Both the position numbers and the translations under genes were made by a program. From JBFWRK01 sp050248955 (GTDB lineage Bacteria; Actinomycetota; Acidimicrobiia; Acidimicrobiales; Ilumatobacteraceae): a DNA stretch of 64,000 bases. The notes beneath the pieces are model-generated. The model was not told where the DNA came from. It saw nothing but the letters and a program-made list of their open reading frames with translations, and ran no database searches. The first letter of the stretch is position 1. Each line of letters begins with the position of its first letter. Positions 39,097-49,097 of the stretch are shown one piece after another. The stretch covers positions 211,014-275,013 of the forward strand of contig JBFWRK010000006.1 of assembly GCA_050248955.1 (NCBI GenBank). The letters are read 5' to 3'.

Positions 39097-39275
39097 GGCC
39101 CAGTCCCGCTCTCCCCGGGTTCTCTGCACGCCGACGACTCCCGACCGGTTCTCGGCTCCCATCCGGACATCCGACGACCTCGACCGATCACAGACCGGGG
39201 CTGGTGACGCCGATGAGCAGAGAAACGGGGTGGCTGGGGTCTCGTCGGCCCGATGACGACGTCGCACCAGCACAC
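39097..39275. repeat. dispersed structured repeat, copy 2
   Basis: Same orientation and about the same length as 27094-27273, and nearly identical over the whole length. It keeps the GAGCAGAGAA arm, while its partner arm has one change (TTCTCTGCAC). It ends just before the uvrC promoter region. Both copies follow a plus-strand gene end, which suggests insertion or maintenance in 3' intergenic DNA. Confidence 0.85.
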
Positions 39276-39317
39276 TCGGCTCCGTGTCAGAACCCCCGAT
39301 GGGTGGGAGCGTGGCCG

Positions 39318-39323
39318 TAGCCT
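39318..39323 (+). promoter_or_regulatory. -10 element of uvrC
   Basis: TAGCCT, 8 nt before the ATG at 39332. It decides the start against the upstream GTG at 39284, which would place the promoter inside the gene. Confidence 0.5.
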
Positions 39324-39331
39324 CGGTTCCG

Positions 39332-41212
39332 ATGGTTGCCCGCCCACCGACCGGAACGATTCCCGAGAGCCCGGGCTCGTACCAGTTCAAGGACGCCCAG
39401 GGCCGGGTGATCTACGTGGGCAAGGCCTCGAGCCTCCGCCAGCGGCTCTCGAACTACTTCCAGGATCCTCGCAACATGCACCCGCGCACGGCGCAGATGG
39501 TCGCCACGGCGGAGACGGTCGAGTGGATCGAGGTGCGCAACGAGGTCGAGGCGCTGATGCTCGAGTACTCGTTGATCAAGCTCCACCGACCCCGCTTCAA
39601 CGTCCGCCTGCGGGACGACAAGAGCTACCCGTTCCTCGCCGTCACGCTCGAGGAGCAGTGGCCACGCGCACTCGTGATGCGCGGCCACAAGCGCAAGGGC
39701 GTCCGCTACTTCGGCCCGTACGCGCACGCGTATGCGATCCGCGACACGCTCGATCTGCTCCTGCGCACGTTCCCGATCCGTACGTGCTCGCCCGGCAAGT
39801 TCAACCAGCACGAGCGGCTCGGGCGACCGTGCCTCCTGTTCCACATCGAGAAGTGCTCCGGGCCGTGCGTCGGTGAGATCGACGAGATGCCGTACCGGCA
39901 GCTCGTGCGCGACCTGTGCGACTTCCTCGATGGCGACACCGACGAGATCGTCAAGCGGCTCTCGAGCGACATGCGCGCGGCGGCGAGCGAGCTCGAGTTC
40001 GAGCGCGCCGCCCGCCTGCGCGACCGACTCGCCGCGGTCCAGCGGGCGATCGAGAAGCAGCAGATGGTCGGCGAGCGCAGTGAGGACATCGACGTCATCG
40101 CGCTCGTCGACGACGACCTCGAAGCGGCGGTGCAGGTCTTCTACGTCCGCAAGGGGCGGGTCGTCGGGCGAAAGGGGTTCATCCTCGACAAGGTCGAGGA
40201 TCTCGCGCCGGGCGAGCTCGTCGACCGCATCCTCGAGGAGATGTACGGCGACGAACCGCCGCTCGGGATACCGAAGCAGGTCCTCGTTCCGATCGCTCCG
40301 GCCGACGTCGCGACGTACGAGGAGTGGTTGACGCACCTCCGCGGCTCGAAGGTGCAGATCCGCGTGCCGCAGCGAGGGGACAAGCGCGACCTCCTCGAGA
40401 CCGTCTCGCGCAATGCGAAGGAGGAGTTCACCCGCCATCGCCTGCGTCGGGCGAGCGACCACAACAGCCGTAGCCGCGCGCTCATGGAGCTGCAGGACGT
40501 GTTGCACCTCCCGGAGGCGCCGCTGCGCATCGAGTGCTACGACATGGCGCACCTGCAGGGCACTGACTACGTCGGGTCGATGGTGGTGCTCACCGACGGT
40601 CTGCCCGACAAGCGCGAGTACCGCCGGTTCAAGGTCAAGGGCGTGCCCGGCAACGACGACTACGCGGCGATGGAGGAGGTGCTCACCCGCCGCCTCACGG
40701 CCTATCTCGCCGAGAAGGACATCCCGATCGGCGAGCCAGGGAGACGACCGGGGAAGTTCTCGTACCCACCACAGCTGTTGCTCGTCGACGGTGGCAAGGG
40801 GCAGCTCGGTGTCGCCGAGCGAGTGGTGCGCGAGCTCGGCCTCGAGCACGAGATCCCGATCGCGTCGCTCGCGAAGCGGTACGAAGAGGTGTACGTGCCG
40901 GGCAACCCGGAGCCGATGAACGTGCCACGAGGGAGCGAGGCGCTCTTCATGCTGCAGCGCATCCGGGACGAGGCTCACCGGTTCGCCAACTCGTTCCACC
41001 GCGAGCTGCGTGGTAAGCGGATGACCGTGAGCGCGCTCGACGGCATCCCCGGGTTGGGGGAGTCGCGGCGCAAGAAGCTCGTCGCAGCGCTCGGCGGCGT
41101 CAACGCCGTGAAGCGAGCGAGCTTCGAGGAGCTGCAGGCGCTCACGTTCCTGCCTGATGCGGTCGCGGCAGCGATCTACGCGAAGTTCCACTCCGGCCGC
41201 TCATCCGGCTGA
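39332..41212 (+). CDS. uvrC: excinuclease ABC subunit C
   Basis: Dual-incision nuclease of excision repair, 626 aa from 39332. The GIY-YIG domain has GSYQFKD, VIYVGKASSLRQRLSNYF and NEVEALMLE. The UVR domain is near residues 205-245 (LEFERAARLRDRL). The RNase H-like 5' nuclease has RIECYDMAHLQGTDYVGSMVV and LLVDGGKGQL. The helix-hairpin-helix end is LDGIPGLGESRRKKLV. A 16-codon longer start at 39284 is open but lacks supporting signals. Confidence 0.95.
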   Translation: MVARPPTGTIPESPGSYQFKDAQGRVIYVGKASSLRQRLSNYFQDPRNMHPRTAQMVATAETVEWIEVRNEVEALMLEYSLIKLHRPRFNVRLRDDKSYPFLAVTLEEQWPRALVMRGHKRKGVRYFGPYAHAYAIRDTLDLLLRTFPIRTCSPGKFNQHERLGRPCLLFHIEKCSGPCVGEIDEMPYRQLVRDLCDFLDGDTDEIVKRLSSDMRAAASELEFERAARLRDRLAAVQRAIEKQQMVGERSEDIDVIALVDDDLEAAVQVFYVRKGRVVGRKGFILDKVEDLAPGELVDRILEEMYGDEPPLGIPKQVLVPIAPADVATYEEWLTHLRGSKVQIRVPQRGDKRDLLETVSRNAKEEFTRHRLRRASDHNSRSRALMELQDVLHLPEAPLRIECYDMAHLQGTDYVGSMVVLTDGLPDKREYRRFKVKGVPGNDDYAAMEEVLTRRLTAYLAEKDIPIGEPGRRPGKFSYPPQLLLVDGGKGQLGVAERVVRELGLEHEIPIASLAKRYEEVYVPGNPEPMNVPRGSEALFMLQRIRDEAHRFANSFHRELRGKRMTVSALDGIPGLGESRRKKLVAALGGVNAVKRASFEELQALTFLPDAVAAAIYAKFHSGRSSG

Positions 41213-41293
41213 CCGGTCGCGCGCGCTGACGGGTCGCCCGCGCAGCGTCCTGTGCGGCCTGCTGCCCGACGAACGGCTCAGCCATGAGCCTGC

Positions 41294-42205
41294 TCAGCCG
41301 ACGGCCGGCGCCACCTCGGACCAGAACCGCTCGTACCCCTCGCGTTGTGCCTCCGGCGTCCGGCCGAGCGTCGCGCTGAGGAGGATGAACTCGTCGCTGC
41401 CGAGCGCGGCGAGCTCGGAGAGCTGCTCCGCGATGTGGCTGGCCGAACCGATGATCGAGCGATCGTCGGGTGCCTTCGCACGGAGCTTGTCGACCGTTGC
41501 CTGGTCGTCGGCGAAGAACACCATCGACTGGACCGAGCGGTGCACCGTCGAGGGATCGCGGCCCTCCGCGTCGCACGCGGCGAGGAACAGCTCGCGTCGG
41601 CGGCCGACCTCGGCGACGTCGCCCCACGTGTTCCACTCCTGCGCCCACTTTGCGGTGAGCCGTAGCATGCGCGGGCTGCCGGTCCCGACGACGATCGGCA
41701 GCGGAGACTGGACGGGCTTCGGATCGCACGGCGCGTCGTCGAGTCGGTACGACTCGCCGGCGAAGCTCACCCTCGGCTCGCTCAGCAGCCGGCTCACGAT
41801 CTCGATCGCCTCCGCGAACCGAGCCACCCTCGGCCCCGGCTCGGGCAGCGCGATGCCGTATGCGGCGTGCTCGTTCTCCTGCCAGCCGGCGCCGATGCCG
41901 AGTGCGAACCGCCCGCCACTGAGCTGATCGATCGTGCACGCCCGCTTCGCGAGGAGCGCGGGATGGTGCACCGTCGTCGGCGACACGAGCGGGCCGAGCC
42001 GCAGACGACTCGTCGTCGCGGCGAGCGCGGCGAGCACGCTCCAGCACTCGAGCACCGGCCCGTCGAGCGGCGTCGCGTCGGGCGCGTTCGGCATGTAGTG
42101 GTCGGCGAACCAGCACGCATGCCATCCGGCGTCGTCCGCCCAGCGGGCGAGATCGACCACGGCGTCCCACGGATGGTTGTTCGACGGCCAGATCGAGAAC
42201 TGCAT
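41294..42205 (-). CDS. LLM-class (F420-type) flavin-dependent oxidoreductase
   Basis: 303-aa TIM-barrel oxidoreductase. HACWFADHYM, RLRLGPLVSPTTVHHPALLAK and GRFALGIGAGWQENEHAAYG (each family-typical) identify the bacterial luciferase-like/F420 group. The C-terminal part has GSASHIAEQLSELAALG. The cofactor F420 is inferred from the subfamily pattern. The ATG at 42205 is supported by a -10 box. It lies convergent with uvrC. Confidence 0.88.
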   Translation of the reverse strand: MQFSIWPSNNHPWDAVVDLARWADDAGWHACWFADHYMPNAPDATPLDGPVLECWSVLAALAATTSRLRLGPLVSPTTVHHPALLAKRACTIDQLSGGRFALGIGAGWQENEHAAYGIALPEPGPRVARFAEAIEIVSRLLSEPRVSFAGESYRLDDAPCDPKPVQSPLPIVVGTGSPRMLRLTAKWAQEWNTWGDVAEVGRRRELFLAACDAEGRDPSTVHRSVQSMVFFADDQATVDKLRAKAPDDRSIIGSASHIAEQLSELAALGSDEFILLSATLGRTPEAQREGYERFWSEVAPAVG

Positions 42206-42213
42206 GGCAGCGG

Positions 42214-42219
42214 ACGGTA
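42214..42219 (-). promoter_or_regulatory. -10 element of the LLM oxidoreductase gene
   Basis: TACCGT on the minus strand, 8 nt from the ATG at 42205. Confidence 0.5.
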
Positions 42220-42307
42220 CCTCGCCATTCGACACGACCGAGGCGGGCAGAGAACTGCACCCGGGCGGTGCGTCCGGCTGACCACTTCGGGGTCGGGCTG
42301 GTCCCCG

Positions 42308-42313
42308 TACAGT
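42308..42313 (+). promoter_or_regulatory. -10 element of the methyltransferase gene
   Basis: TACAGT, 7 nt before the GTG at 42321. Confidence 0.5.
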
Positions 42314-42320
42314 CGGGCGC

Positions 42321-43091
42321 GTGATCAGCGGTGAGGACGAGCGGGACGGACACGAAGAACGCGGACGGAACGATCTCTGGGAGACGCACGCGGACTGGTG
42401 GATCGAGGGTTTCACCGACGGTGCCGACCCCGAGTACGAAGAGCAGATCCTGCCGCTCGCCGCCACCGAGCTCGCGGGTGCGCGCCGCGTCCTCGACGTC
42501 GGCTGCGGCGACGGGCAGATCGGCCGGCTCGTCCACGCGAACGGCGCGCAGGACGTCGTCGGCATCGACCCCACCTGGAAACAGCTCGTCACCGCGCAGG
42601 CACGCGGTGGCGGTCCCTCGTACGCTCGGGCGGGGGCGGGCGCGCTGCCGTTCCGCTCCGAGCAGTTCGACGCGGTCGTCGCCTGCCTCGTGTTCGAGCA
42701 CATCCGCGATGTCGACGAGGCGATCGCCGAGGTCGCCCGGGTGCTCGTGCCCGGCGGCCGGTTCTGCTTCTTCCTCAATCACCCGCTGCTGCAGACGCCG
42801 AGCAGCGGCTGGATCGACGACCAGTTCCTCGACCCACCGGAGCAGTACTGGCGCATCGGTCCGTACCTCGTCGAGGACGAGACGATCGAGGAGGTGGAGA
42901 AGGACGTCTTCATCCCCTTCATCCACCGGCCGCTCAGCCGCTACATCAACACGCTCGCGGGCAGTGGGTTGTTCCTCGAGCGGATGGAGGAGCCGGCACC
43001 ACCGGCCGGCTTCCTCGCCCGCGCTACCGAGTACGAGGCGGCGGCAACGATCCCGAGGCTGCTGTACCTGCGCTGTGTGAAACGCGGATGA
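42321..43091 (+). CDS. class I SAM-dependent methyltransferase
   Basis: 256 aa. Motif I is VLDVGCGDGQIGRLV, GIDPTWKQLV is the acidic loop, and QFDAVVACLVFEHIRDVDEAI plus VLVPGGRFCFFLNHPLLQ are post-I motifs of the methyltransferase_11 type (quoted in part). The N-terminal WETHADWWIEGFTDGADPEYE is a hydrophilic cap. It sits between uvrC and rapZ, and its substrate is unknown. Confidence 0.85.
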   Translation: MISGEDERDGHEERGRNDLWETHADWWIEGFTDGADPEYEEQILPLAATELAGARRVLDVGCGDGQIGRLVHANGAQDVVGIDPTWKQLVTAQARGGGPSYARAGAGALPFRSEQFDAVVACLVFEHIRDVDEAIAEVARVLVPGGRFCFFLNHPLLQTPSSGWIDDQFLDPPEQYWRIGPYLVEDETIEEVEKDVFIPFIHRPLSRYINTLAGSGLFLERMEEPAPPAGFLARATEYEAAATIPRLLYLRCVKRG

Positions 43092-43120
43092 ACTGCCAGG
43101 ACAGACACCTCGACCGTCGG

Positions 43121-43126
43121 TACGCT
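43121..43126 (+). promoter_or_regulatory. -10 element of rapZ
   Basis: TACGCT, 8 nt before the ATG at 43135. Confidence 0.5.
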
Positions 43127-43134
43127 CGCCACGG

Positions 43135-43989
43135 ATGACCGACATCGTCGTGATAGCCGGCTTGTCCGGCGCAGGGCGGACAGCGGCCGCGGGCGTGCTC
43201 GAAGATCTCGGCTGGTACGTCGTCGACAACCTGCCCACCTCGCTCGTCGAGAAGATCGTCGAGCTGGCCAGCGCGCCCGGCGGTCCGATCGATCGGCTCG
43301 CGCTCGTCGCGGGTCGACAGCACGCCGAGCTCGTCGACAAGGTCATGTCGCTGCGCGCCGCGGGCAACCGCGTGCGCGTGCTGTTCCTCGAAGCCGGTAC
43401 GCCGCAGCTCGTGCGTCGCTACGAGTCGACGAAGCGCCGCCATCCCTACGCGACGGCGGACGATCACGGCGTGCTCGAGGCGATCGAGCTGGAACGGGCC
43501 GAGGTCGGTCCGGTCAAGGCGATCGCCGATCTGATCATCGACACCTCGAGCCTGAACATCCACGAGCTCAAGACCCGCCTCGTCGCCGCGTTCGGTAGCG
43601 ACGAGCCGTCCGCCGGTCAGCTCCAGCTCGCGATCGAGTCGTTCGGCTTCAAGAACGGCCTGCCGCTCGACAGCGACATCGTGATGGACGTGCGCTTCCT
43701 CCCGAACCCGTACTGGGTCGAGGGGATGCGGTCGTTGACCGGGAAGGACGCGCCGGTGCGCGAGCACGTCTTCGCCCACCCGGCGGCCGGTGAGTTCCTG
43801 GAGGGGCTCGACGACCTGCTCACCAAGCTCCTCCCGCACTACGAAGTCGAGGGCAAGAGCTACCTCACCGTGGCGATCGGGTGCACCGGCGGCCGCCACC
43901 GATCGGTGGCCGTGGCGGAGGAGCTCGCCCGCCGGCTCGCGGCGCGAGGCTTCGATCCGCGCGTGATCCATCGCGATCTCCCTCATTGA
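43135..43989 (+). CDS. rapZ: RapZ-family nucleotide-binding protein
   Basis: 284 aa. The P-loop is GLSGAGRTAAAGVLEDLGWYVVDN, quoted here as GLSGAGRT: arginine replaces the usual lysine, as in other actinobacterial members. DMDVRFLPNPYWVEGMR-like and GCTGGRHRSVAVAEELARRL are the conserved C-terminal segments. In E. coli RapZ guides a small RNA to RNase E; the actinobacterial role is uncertain. The next genes are gap-pgk-tpiA; the usual yvcK and whiA neighbours are missing. Confidence 0.92.
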   Translation: MTDIVVIAGLSGAGRTAAAGVLEDLGWYVVDNLPTSLVEKIVELASAPGGPIDRLALVAGRQHAELVDKVMSLRAAGNRVRVLFLEAGTPQLVRRYESTKRRHPYATADDHGVLEAIELERAEVGPVKAIADLIIDTSSLNIHELKTRLVAAFGSDEPSAGQLQLAIESFGFKNGLPLDSDIVMDVRFLPNPYWVEGMRSLTGKDAPVREHVFAHPAAGEFLEGLDDLLTKLLPHYEVEGKSYLTVAIGCTGGRHRSVAVAEELARRLAARGFDPRVIHRDLPH

Positions 43990-44070
43990 TCGCCCGGGGG
44001 ACAGGGTCTCCGGCGGCGCCGCGCGGCTAGCGTGACGCCGTCACCCTCCGTGCATGAAAGGACCTCCACG

Positions 44071-45089
<1,019 letters not shown>

Positions 45090-45090
<1 letters not shown>

Positions 45091-46214
45091 TGGGTCGCAT
45101 CCCGGTCCTCGAGGACCTGCCTCCGCTCGGTGGCAAGCGGGTCCTCGTGCGCACCGACTTCAACGTCCCGATGGAGCACGGTTCGATCACCGACGACTTC
45201 CGCATCCGCGCCGCGCTGCCGACGATCCAGTGGCTGCAGGCGCAGGGTGCCGAGGTCGTCTGCGCGAGCCACCTCGGGCGGCCGAAGGGCGCGCCCGATC
45301 CGAAGTACTCGATGGATGCAGTGCGGGCGCGGCTGGCCGAGCTCGCACCCGGCGTCGAACTACTCGAGAACCTGCGCTTCGACGCGGGCGAGGAGGGCAA
45401 CGATCCCGCGTTCGTCGCGCGGCTCGTCGCCGGCATGGACGCCTACGTCAACGACGCGTTCGGTGCCGCCCACCGCGCCCACGCGTCGATCGTCGGGCCG
45501 CCGAAGACGCTGCCCTCGGCGATGGGGCGGTTGCTGCAGAAGGAGGTCGACGTCCTCCTCGGCCTTCGCAACGATCCGAAGCACCCGTTCGTCGCGGTCC
45601 TCGGCGGAGCGAAGATCTCCGACAAGCTCGGTGTCGTCGAGGCGCTCCTCGACGTCGTCGACGCGCTCGTCATCGGTGGCGCGATGTGCTTCACGTTCCT
45701 CGCCGCGCAGGGCAACACGATCGGCGACTCGTTGTTCGAGCCCGATCAGGTCGACACGTGCCGCCGTCTCCTCGCGACCGGCAAGACGATCCATCTCCCC
45801 GAGGACATCGTCGGCGTCGACGCGGACGGCAACTTCGCCACGTTCGGCACGCGCCTGCCCGATGGAGCGAAGGGCTTCGACATCGGCCCTGGTACTGCTG
45901 CGGCCTTCAGCGACGTGATCATGGACGCCCGCACGGTCTTCTGGAACGGCCCGATGGGCATGTTCGAGGACGAGCGCTTCGCCGCCGGCACGCGGACCGT
46001 CGCTCAGGCGATGGCCGACACGAAGGCGTTCACCGTCGTCGGCGGTGGCGACTCGGCCGCGGCGCTCGCACAGTTCCACCTCGACGACGACGTCGACCAC
46101 GTCTCCACCGGTGGCGGCGCGTCGCTCGAACTGCTCGAGCTCGGCGACCTGCCCGGGCTCGCCGCACTGCGCGACGCCCCCAACGCCCCCAACACCCACG
46201 AGAGGCCGCGATGA
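45090..46214 (+). CDS. pgk: phosphoglycerate kinase
   Basis: Makes ATP from 1,3-bisphosphoglycerate; 374 aa, slightly short. RVLVRTDFNVPME and ASHLGRPKG bind the phosphoglycerate, VLGGAKISDKLGVVEALL and GPMGMFEDERFA are the nucleotide side, and VVGGGDSAAAL is the hinge/loop. The 1-nt overlap with gap and 4-nt overlap with tpiA show a tight glycolytic operon. Confidence 0.97.
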
Positions 46215-46990
46215 GCCGGCGTCCGATCATCAGTGGCAACTGGAAGATGCACCAGAACCACTTCGAGGCGATCCAGTTCGTGCAGAAGCTGAGCTACCTC
46301 ATCGGCAAGGACGACTTCGCCGCGCTCGACGTCACGATCCACCCACCGTTCACCGACATCCGCTCGATCCAGACGCTGCTGGAGGCGGACGACATCGCGA
46401 TGTCGCTCGGCGCTCAGCACTGCCACTGGGAGGAGAAGGGCGCGTACACCGGCGAGGTGTCGCCGGTGTTCCTCGCGAAGCTCGCGGTGCAGTACGTCAT
46501 CACGGGCCACAGCGAGCGTCGTGAGCTGTTCGGCGAGACCGACGAGATGGTCGCCAAGAAGACGGCGGCGATCCAGCAGCACGGCATGACGCCGATCGTC
46601 TGCGTCGGCGAGACCCTCGAGGAGCGCGAGGCGGGGGAGACGGAGGCGAAGGTGCTCGGTCAGATCAGCGCCGCGCTCGCCGGCCGGACACCGGAACAGA
46701 TCGCGAACCTCGTCATCGCCTACGAGCCGATCTGGGCGATCGGGACGGGCCGGACAGCCACCTCCGCCGACGCGCAGGCCGTGTGCGGCGCGATCCGAGG
46801 CTGCGTCGGCGAGCTCGCCGGAGCGGACACGGCGGCGAGGGTCCGGATCCAGTACGGCGGCTCGGTGAAGGCCGCGAACATCGTCGAGCTCATGGCGCAG
46901 CCGGACATCGACGGCGCGCTCGTCGGCGGCGCGAGCCTCGATCCGGACGAGTTCGCGCGCATCGTGCAGTACCGGAACATCTCTTCCTGA
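46211..46990 (+). CDS. tpiA: triosephosphate isomerase
   Basis: 259-aa TIM barrel. SGNWKMHQN contains the active-site N and K, ITGHSERRELFGE the electrophilic histidine, AYEPIWAIGTG the catalytic glutamate, and YGGSVKAAN and LVGGASLD the phosphate site. The ATG overlaps the pgk stop by 4 nt. It is the last gene of the operon before the transporter region. Confidence 0.97.
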   Translation: MSRRPIISGNWKMHQNHFEAIQFVQKLSYLIGKDDFAALDVTIHPPFTDIRSIQTLLEADDIAMSLGAQHCHWEEKGAYTGEVSPVFLAKLAVQYVITGHSERRELFGETDEMVAKKTAAIQQHGMTPIVCVGETLEEREAGETEAKVLGQISAALAGRTPEQIANLVIAYEPIWAIGTGRTATSADAQAVCGAIRGCVGELAGADTAARVRIQYGGSVKAANIVELMAQPDIDGALVGGASLDPDEFARIVQYRNISS

Positions 46991-47253
46991 GCCGGCCTCG
47001 CCTGAACCAGAAGTTCACATCCCGGCCACGGGAGGCTCTACCAATGGGTAACTCTCGTGCTACCTTGCTCGTCGTCCGGTCATTCGTGAATCGAAGGGGA
47101 GGCAGGGTTGACCGGACGAAGCGAGGTTGAACGCCGGTTCGCCGGGCGGTTCCCTCGTCGTGGCCGCCTCGTGCGGCGCATTGACCACAACGTCGATCCA
47201 CCACCGTTTCGACGCGTTCCCTCCCGTGAACAACCTGACCAGGAGGTCATTTA
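46991..47253 (+). promoter_or_regulatory. oppA upstream region: operator-like dyad, -10 box and long leader
   Basis: A 263-nt gap. TACCAATGGGTA at 47039-47050 is an imperfect dyad, followed by a TACCTT -10 candidate at 47061-47066. That leaves a leader of about 180 nt before oppA, containing a 10-bp inverted repeat described separately. AGGAGGT at 47242-47248 is the Shine-Dalgarno for the oppA GTG. Confidence 0.5.
47073..47118 (+). promoter_or_regulatory. leader stem-loop upstream of oppA
   Basis: A perfect 10-bp inverted repeat, CGTCCGGTCA (47073-47082) and TGACCGGACG (47109-47118), encloses 26 nt with a smaller TTCG/CGAA pair. It lies just inside the predicted transcript start, about 135 nt before the oppA start. 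Confidence 0.5.
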
Positions 47254-49011
47254 GTGAGAAAGACTCCGAGGAGCGCCAAGCTCGTGGCGTTGATCTCTGC
47301 CGGAGCCCTCGTGTTCGCCGCTTGTGGCGGCGACGACGACGACACCGCTTCGACAGATACCGACGCCTCTACCGAAACGACGGCCGAAGCCGCCGAGACC
47401 ACGGTCGCGGGCGGCGACGAAGAGACCACCACCAGCGCTGCGGGCGAAGAAGAGCCCGCGGGTGACGTGGCCATGACCGTCACCATGGAGCTCAGCCCGG
47501 ACGCGGTGTGGGACGACGGTACGCCGATCACGATCGCGGACCTGCAGTGCACGATGGACGCCGTCATCAACACGCCGGGTTCGTTGAGCACGGTCGGCTA
47601 CGACAAGATCGTGTCGATCGAAACGGGTGCCAGTGACAACGAGGTCGTGGTCTCGTTCTCCGAGGTCTACGCCCCGTACAAGAACCTGTTCAACCCGCTG
47701 ATCAAGGCCGAAGCGTTCGAGGACTGCAACGACGTCTCGGCTGACATGGCCGACAACATCCCGTTCTCGGGCCGTGAGTGGAAGATCGACTCGTGGTCGC
47801 CCGACCAGCTGATCCTCGTCCCCAACGAGAACTACTGGGGTCCGGAGCAGCCGACGGCCGCGTCGGTCGTCATGGTGCCGAAGGCTGACAGCGACACCGA
47901 GATCGCGTCGCTGAAGTCCAGCGAGAGCGACTTCATCTTCCCGCAGGCCTACGCCGGCATCACCGAAGCGCTGAACGACCCGAACATCCAGTACACGCCG
48001 GGCTATGGCACGAACTACGAGGGTCTGTACTTCCAGCAGCGTGACGGCGTCTTTGCCGACGACGACTTCCGCCAGGCGTTCGCCAAGTCGGTCGATCGTG
48101 ACCTGATCCTCAGCCAGATCTACGACCCGATCTTCCCCGGTGGCCCGCTGCTGCAGTGCGGTCTGTGGGTGCCGACGATCGGCGAGTGGTGCGATGACAC
48201 CATCTTCACGGACTACTACGACCCCGAGGGTGCCGCGCAGATCCTGACCGACGCCGGTTGGACCAAGGGTGGCGACGGCTTCTGGGCCGACCCGGACGGC
48301 AACGTCCCCGAGGTGAAGTGGATCGTCAACTCTGGCAACTCCCGCCGTGAGTCGACGCAGGCGCTCATGATCCCCGAGCTCGCCACGGCCGGCTTCAAGG
48401 TCGTCACCGACAACTGCGACGCGGCGTGCTACTTCCAGCAGCGTCTCCCAGCTCTCGACTACGACCTCGCGATGTACATCAACACCGCGTCGCCGGACCC
48501 GACCGTCACGGGCATCATGTCCTGCGACGCCGTGCCCAGCGAGGAGAACGGCAACCAGGGTCAGAACTCGACCGGTTGGTGCAACGAGGAAGCCTCGGCG
48601 CTGATGCTCGAGTCCGACCAGACGGTCGATGAGGATGCTCGTATCGACCTCATCCACCAGATCGGCCAGTACCTGGCTGATGACGCGGTCATGCTCCCGC
48701 TGTACCAGTTCCCGAACATCGCAGCGTGGCGCACCGACAAGCTGAGTGGTCCGATCGACAAGGATGCGGCCAACTACCAGGCGTTCCAGAACATCTGGGA
48801 GTGGGTCCCCGCCAGCGGCGACCAGATCATCATCGGCGCTGAGCAGTGGCCAGAGTGCCTCAACCCGATCACGGAGTGCGCCAACTCCTCGTGGTACGTC
48901 TGGACCACGGCGTTCAAGGTCCTCCCCGGTGTATGGAACACGACCGGTGAGGGTACGTATGAGCCATCGGCGCTCGTGACCGGGGAGCCAGTGGTCGAGG
49001 TCCTGGGCTGA
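47254..49011 (+). CDS. oppA: oligopeptide/dipeptide ABC transporter substrate-binding lipoprotein
   Basis: 585-aa exported binding protein (SBP_bac_5 type). A signal peptide (RKTPRSAKLVALISAGALVF) ends at lipobox FAAC with C24 as lipidation site. A Thr/Glu/Asp-rich linker follows. The mature part has YAPYKNLFNPLIKAEAFE, then AFAKSVDRDLILSQIYDPIF and TDAGWTKGGDGFW-like segments typical of this family (each quoted in part). It has a strong AGGAGGT. The ligand cannot be named. Codons near the start are less GC-extreme, as in highly expressed genes. Confidence 0.9.
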   Translation: MRKTPRSAKLVALISAGALVFAACGGDDDDTASTDTDASTETTAEAAETTVAGGDEETTTSAAGEEEPAGDVAMTVTMELSPDAVWDDGTPITIADLQCTMDAVINTPGSLSTVGYDKIVSIETGASDNEVVVSFSEVYAPYKNLFNPLIKAEAFEDCNDVSADMADNIPFSGREWKIDSWSPDQLILVPNENYWGPEQPTAASVVMVPKADSDTEIASLKSSESDFIFPQAYAGITEALNDPNIQYTPGYGTNYEGLYFQQRDGVFADDDFRQAFAKSVDRDLILSQIYDPIFPGGPLLQCGLWVPTIGEWCDDTIFTDYYDPEGAAQILTDAGWTKGGDGFWADPDGNVPEVKWIVNSGNSRRESTQALMIPELATAGFKVVTDNCDAACYFQQRLPALDYDLAMYINTASPDPTVTGIMSCDAVPSEENGNQGQNSTGWCNEEASALMLESDQTVDEDARIDLIHQIGQYLADDAVMLPLYQFPNIAAWRTDKLSGPIDKDAANYQAFQNIWEWVPASGDQIIIGAEQWPECLNPITECANSSWYVWTTAFKVLPGVWNTTGEGTYEPSALVTGEPVVEVLG

Positions 49012-49044
49012 TACCCAGGAAGCTTCGATCCAACTAACGTGTGC

Positions 49045-49072
49045 ACGGGGCCGGCCTGACGGCCGGCCCCGT
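49045..49072 (+). terminator. intra-operon hairpin between oppA and oppB
   Basis: A perfect 12-bp stem ACGGGGCCGGCC / GGCCGGCCCCGT, loop TGAC, with no T-run. Such hairpins after a binding-protein gene usually protect its mRNA and lower downstream expression. The ATG at 49041 lies at its foot and is not a likely start for oppB. Confidence 0.75.
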
Positions 49073-49097
49073 CGCCGTTCCGAGGCAGGGAGGCACG

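Noticed and set aside
39284..39331. GTG at 39284 as the uvrC start
   Set aside because: Possible, but a -10 box sits inside that extension and the GIY-YIG domain does not need it.
49041..49097. ATG at 49041 as the oppB start
   Set aside because: It lies at the foot of a 12-bp hairpin; the TTG at 49098 has an RBS and gives the family N-terminus.
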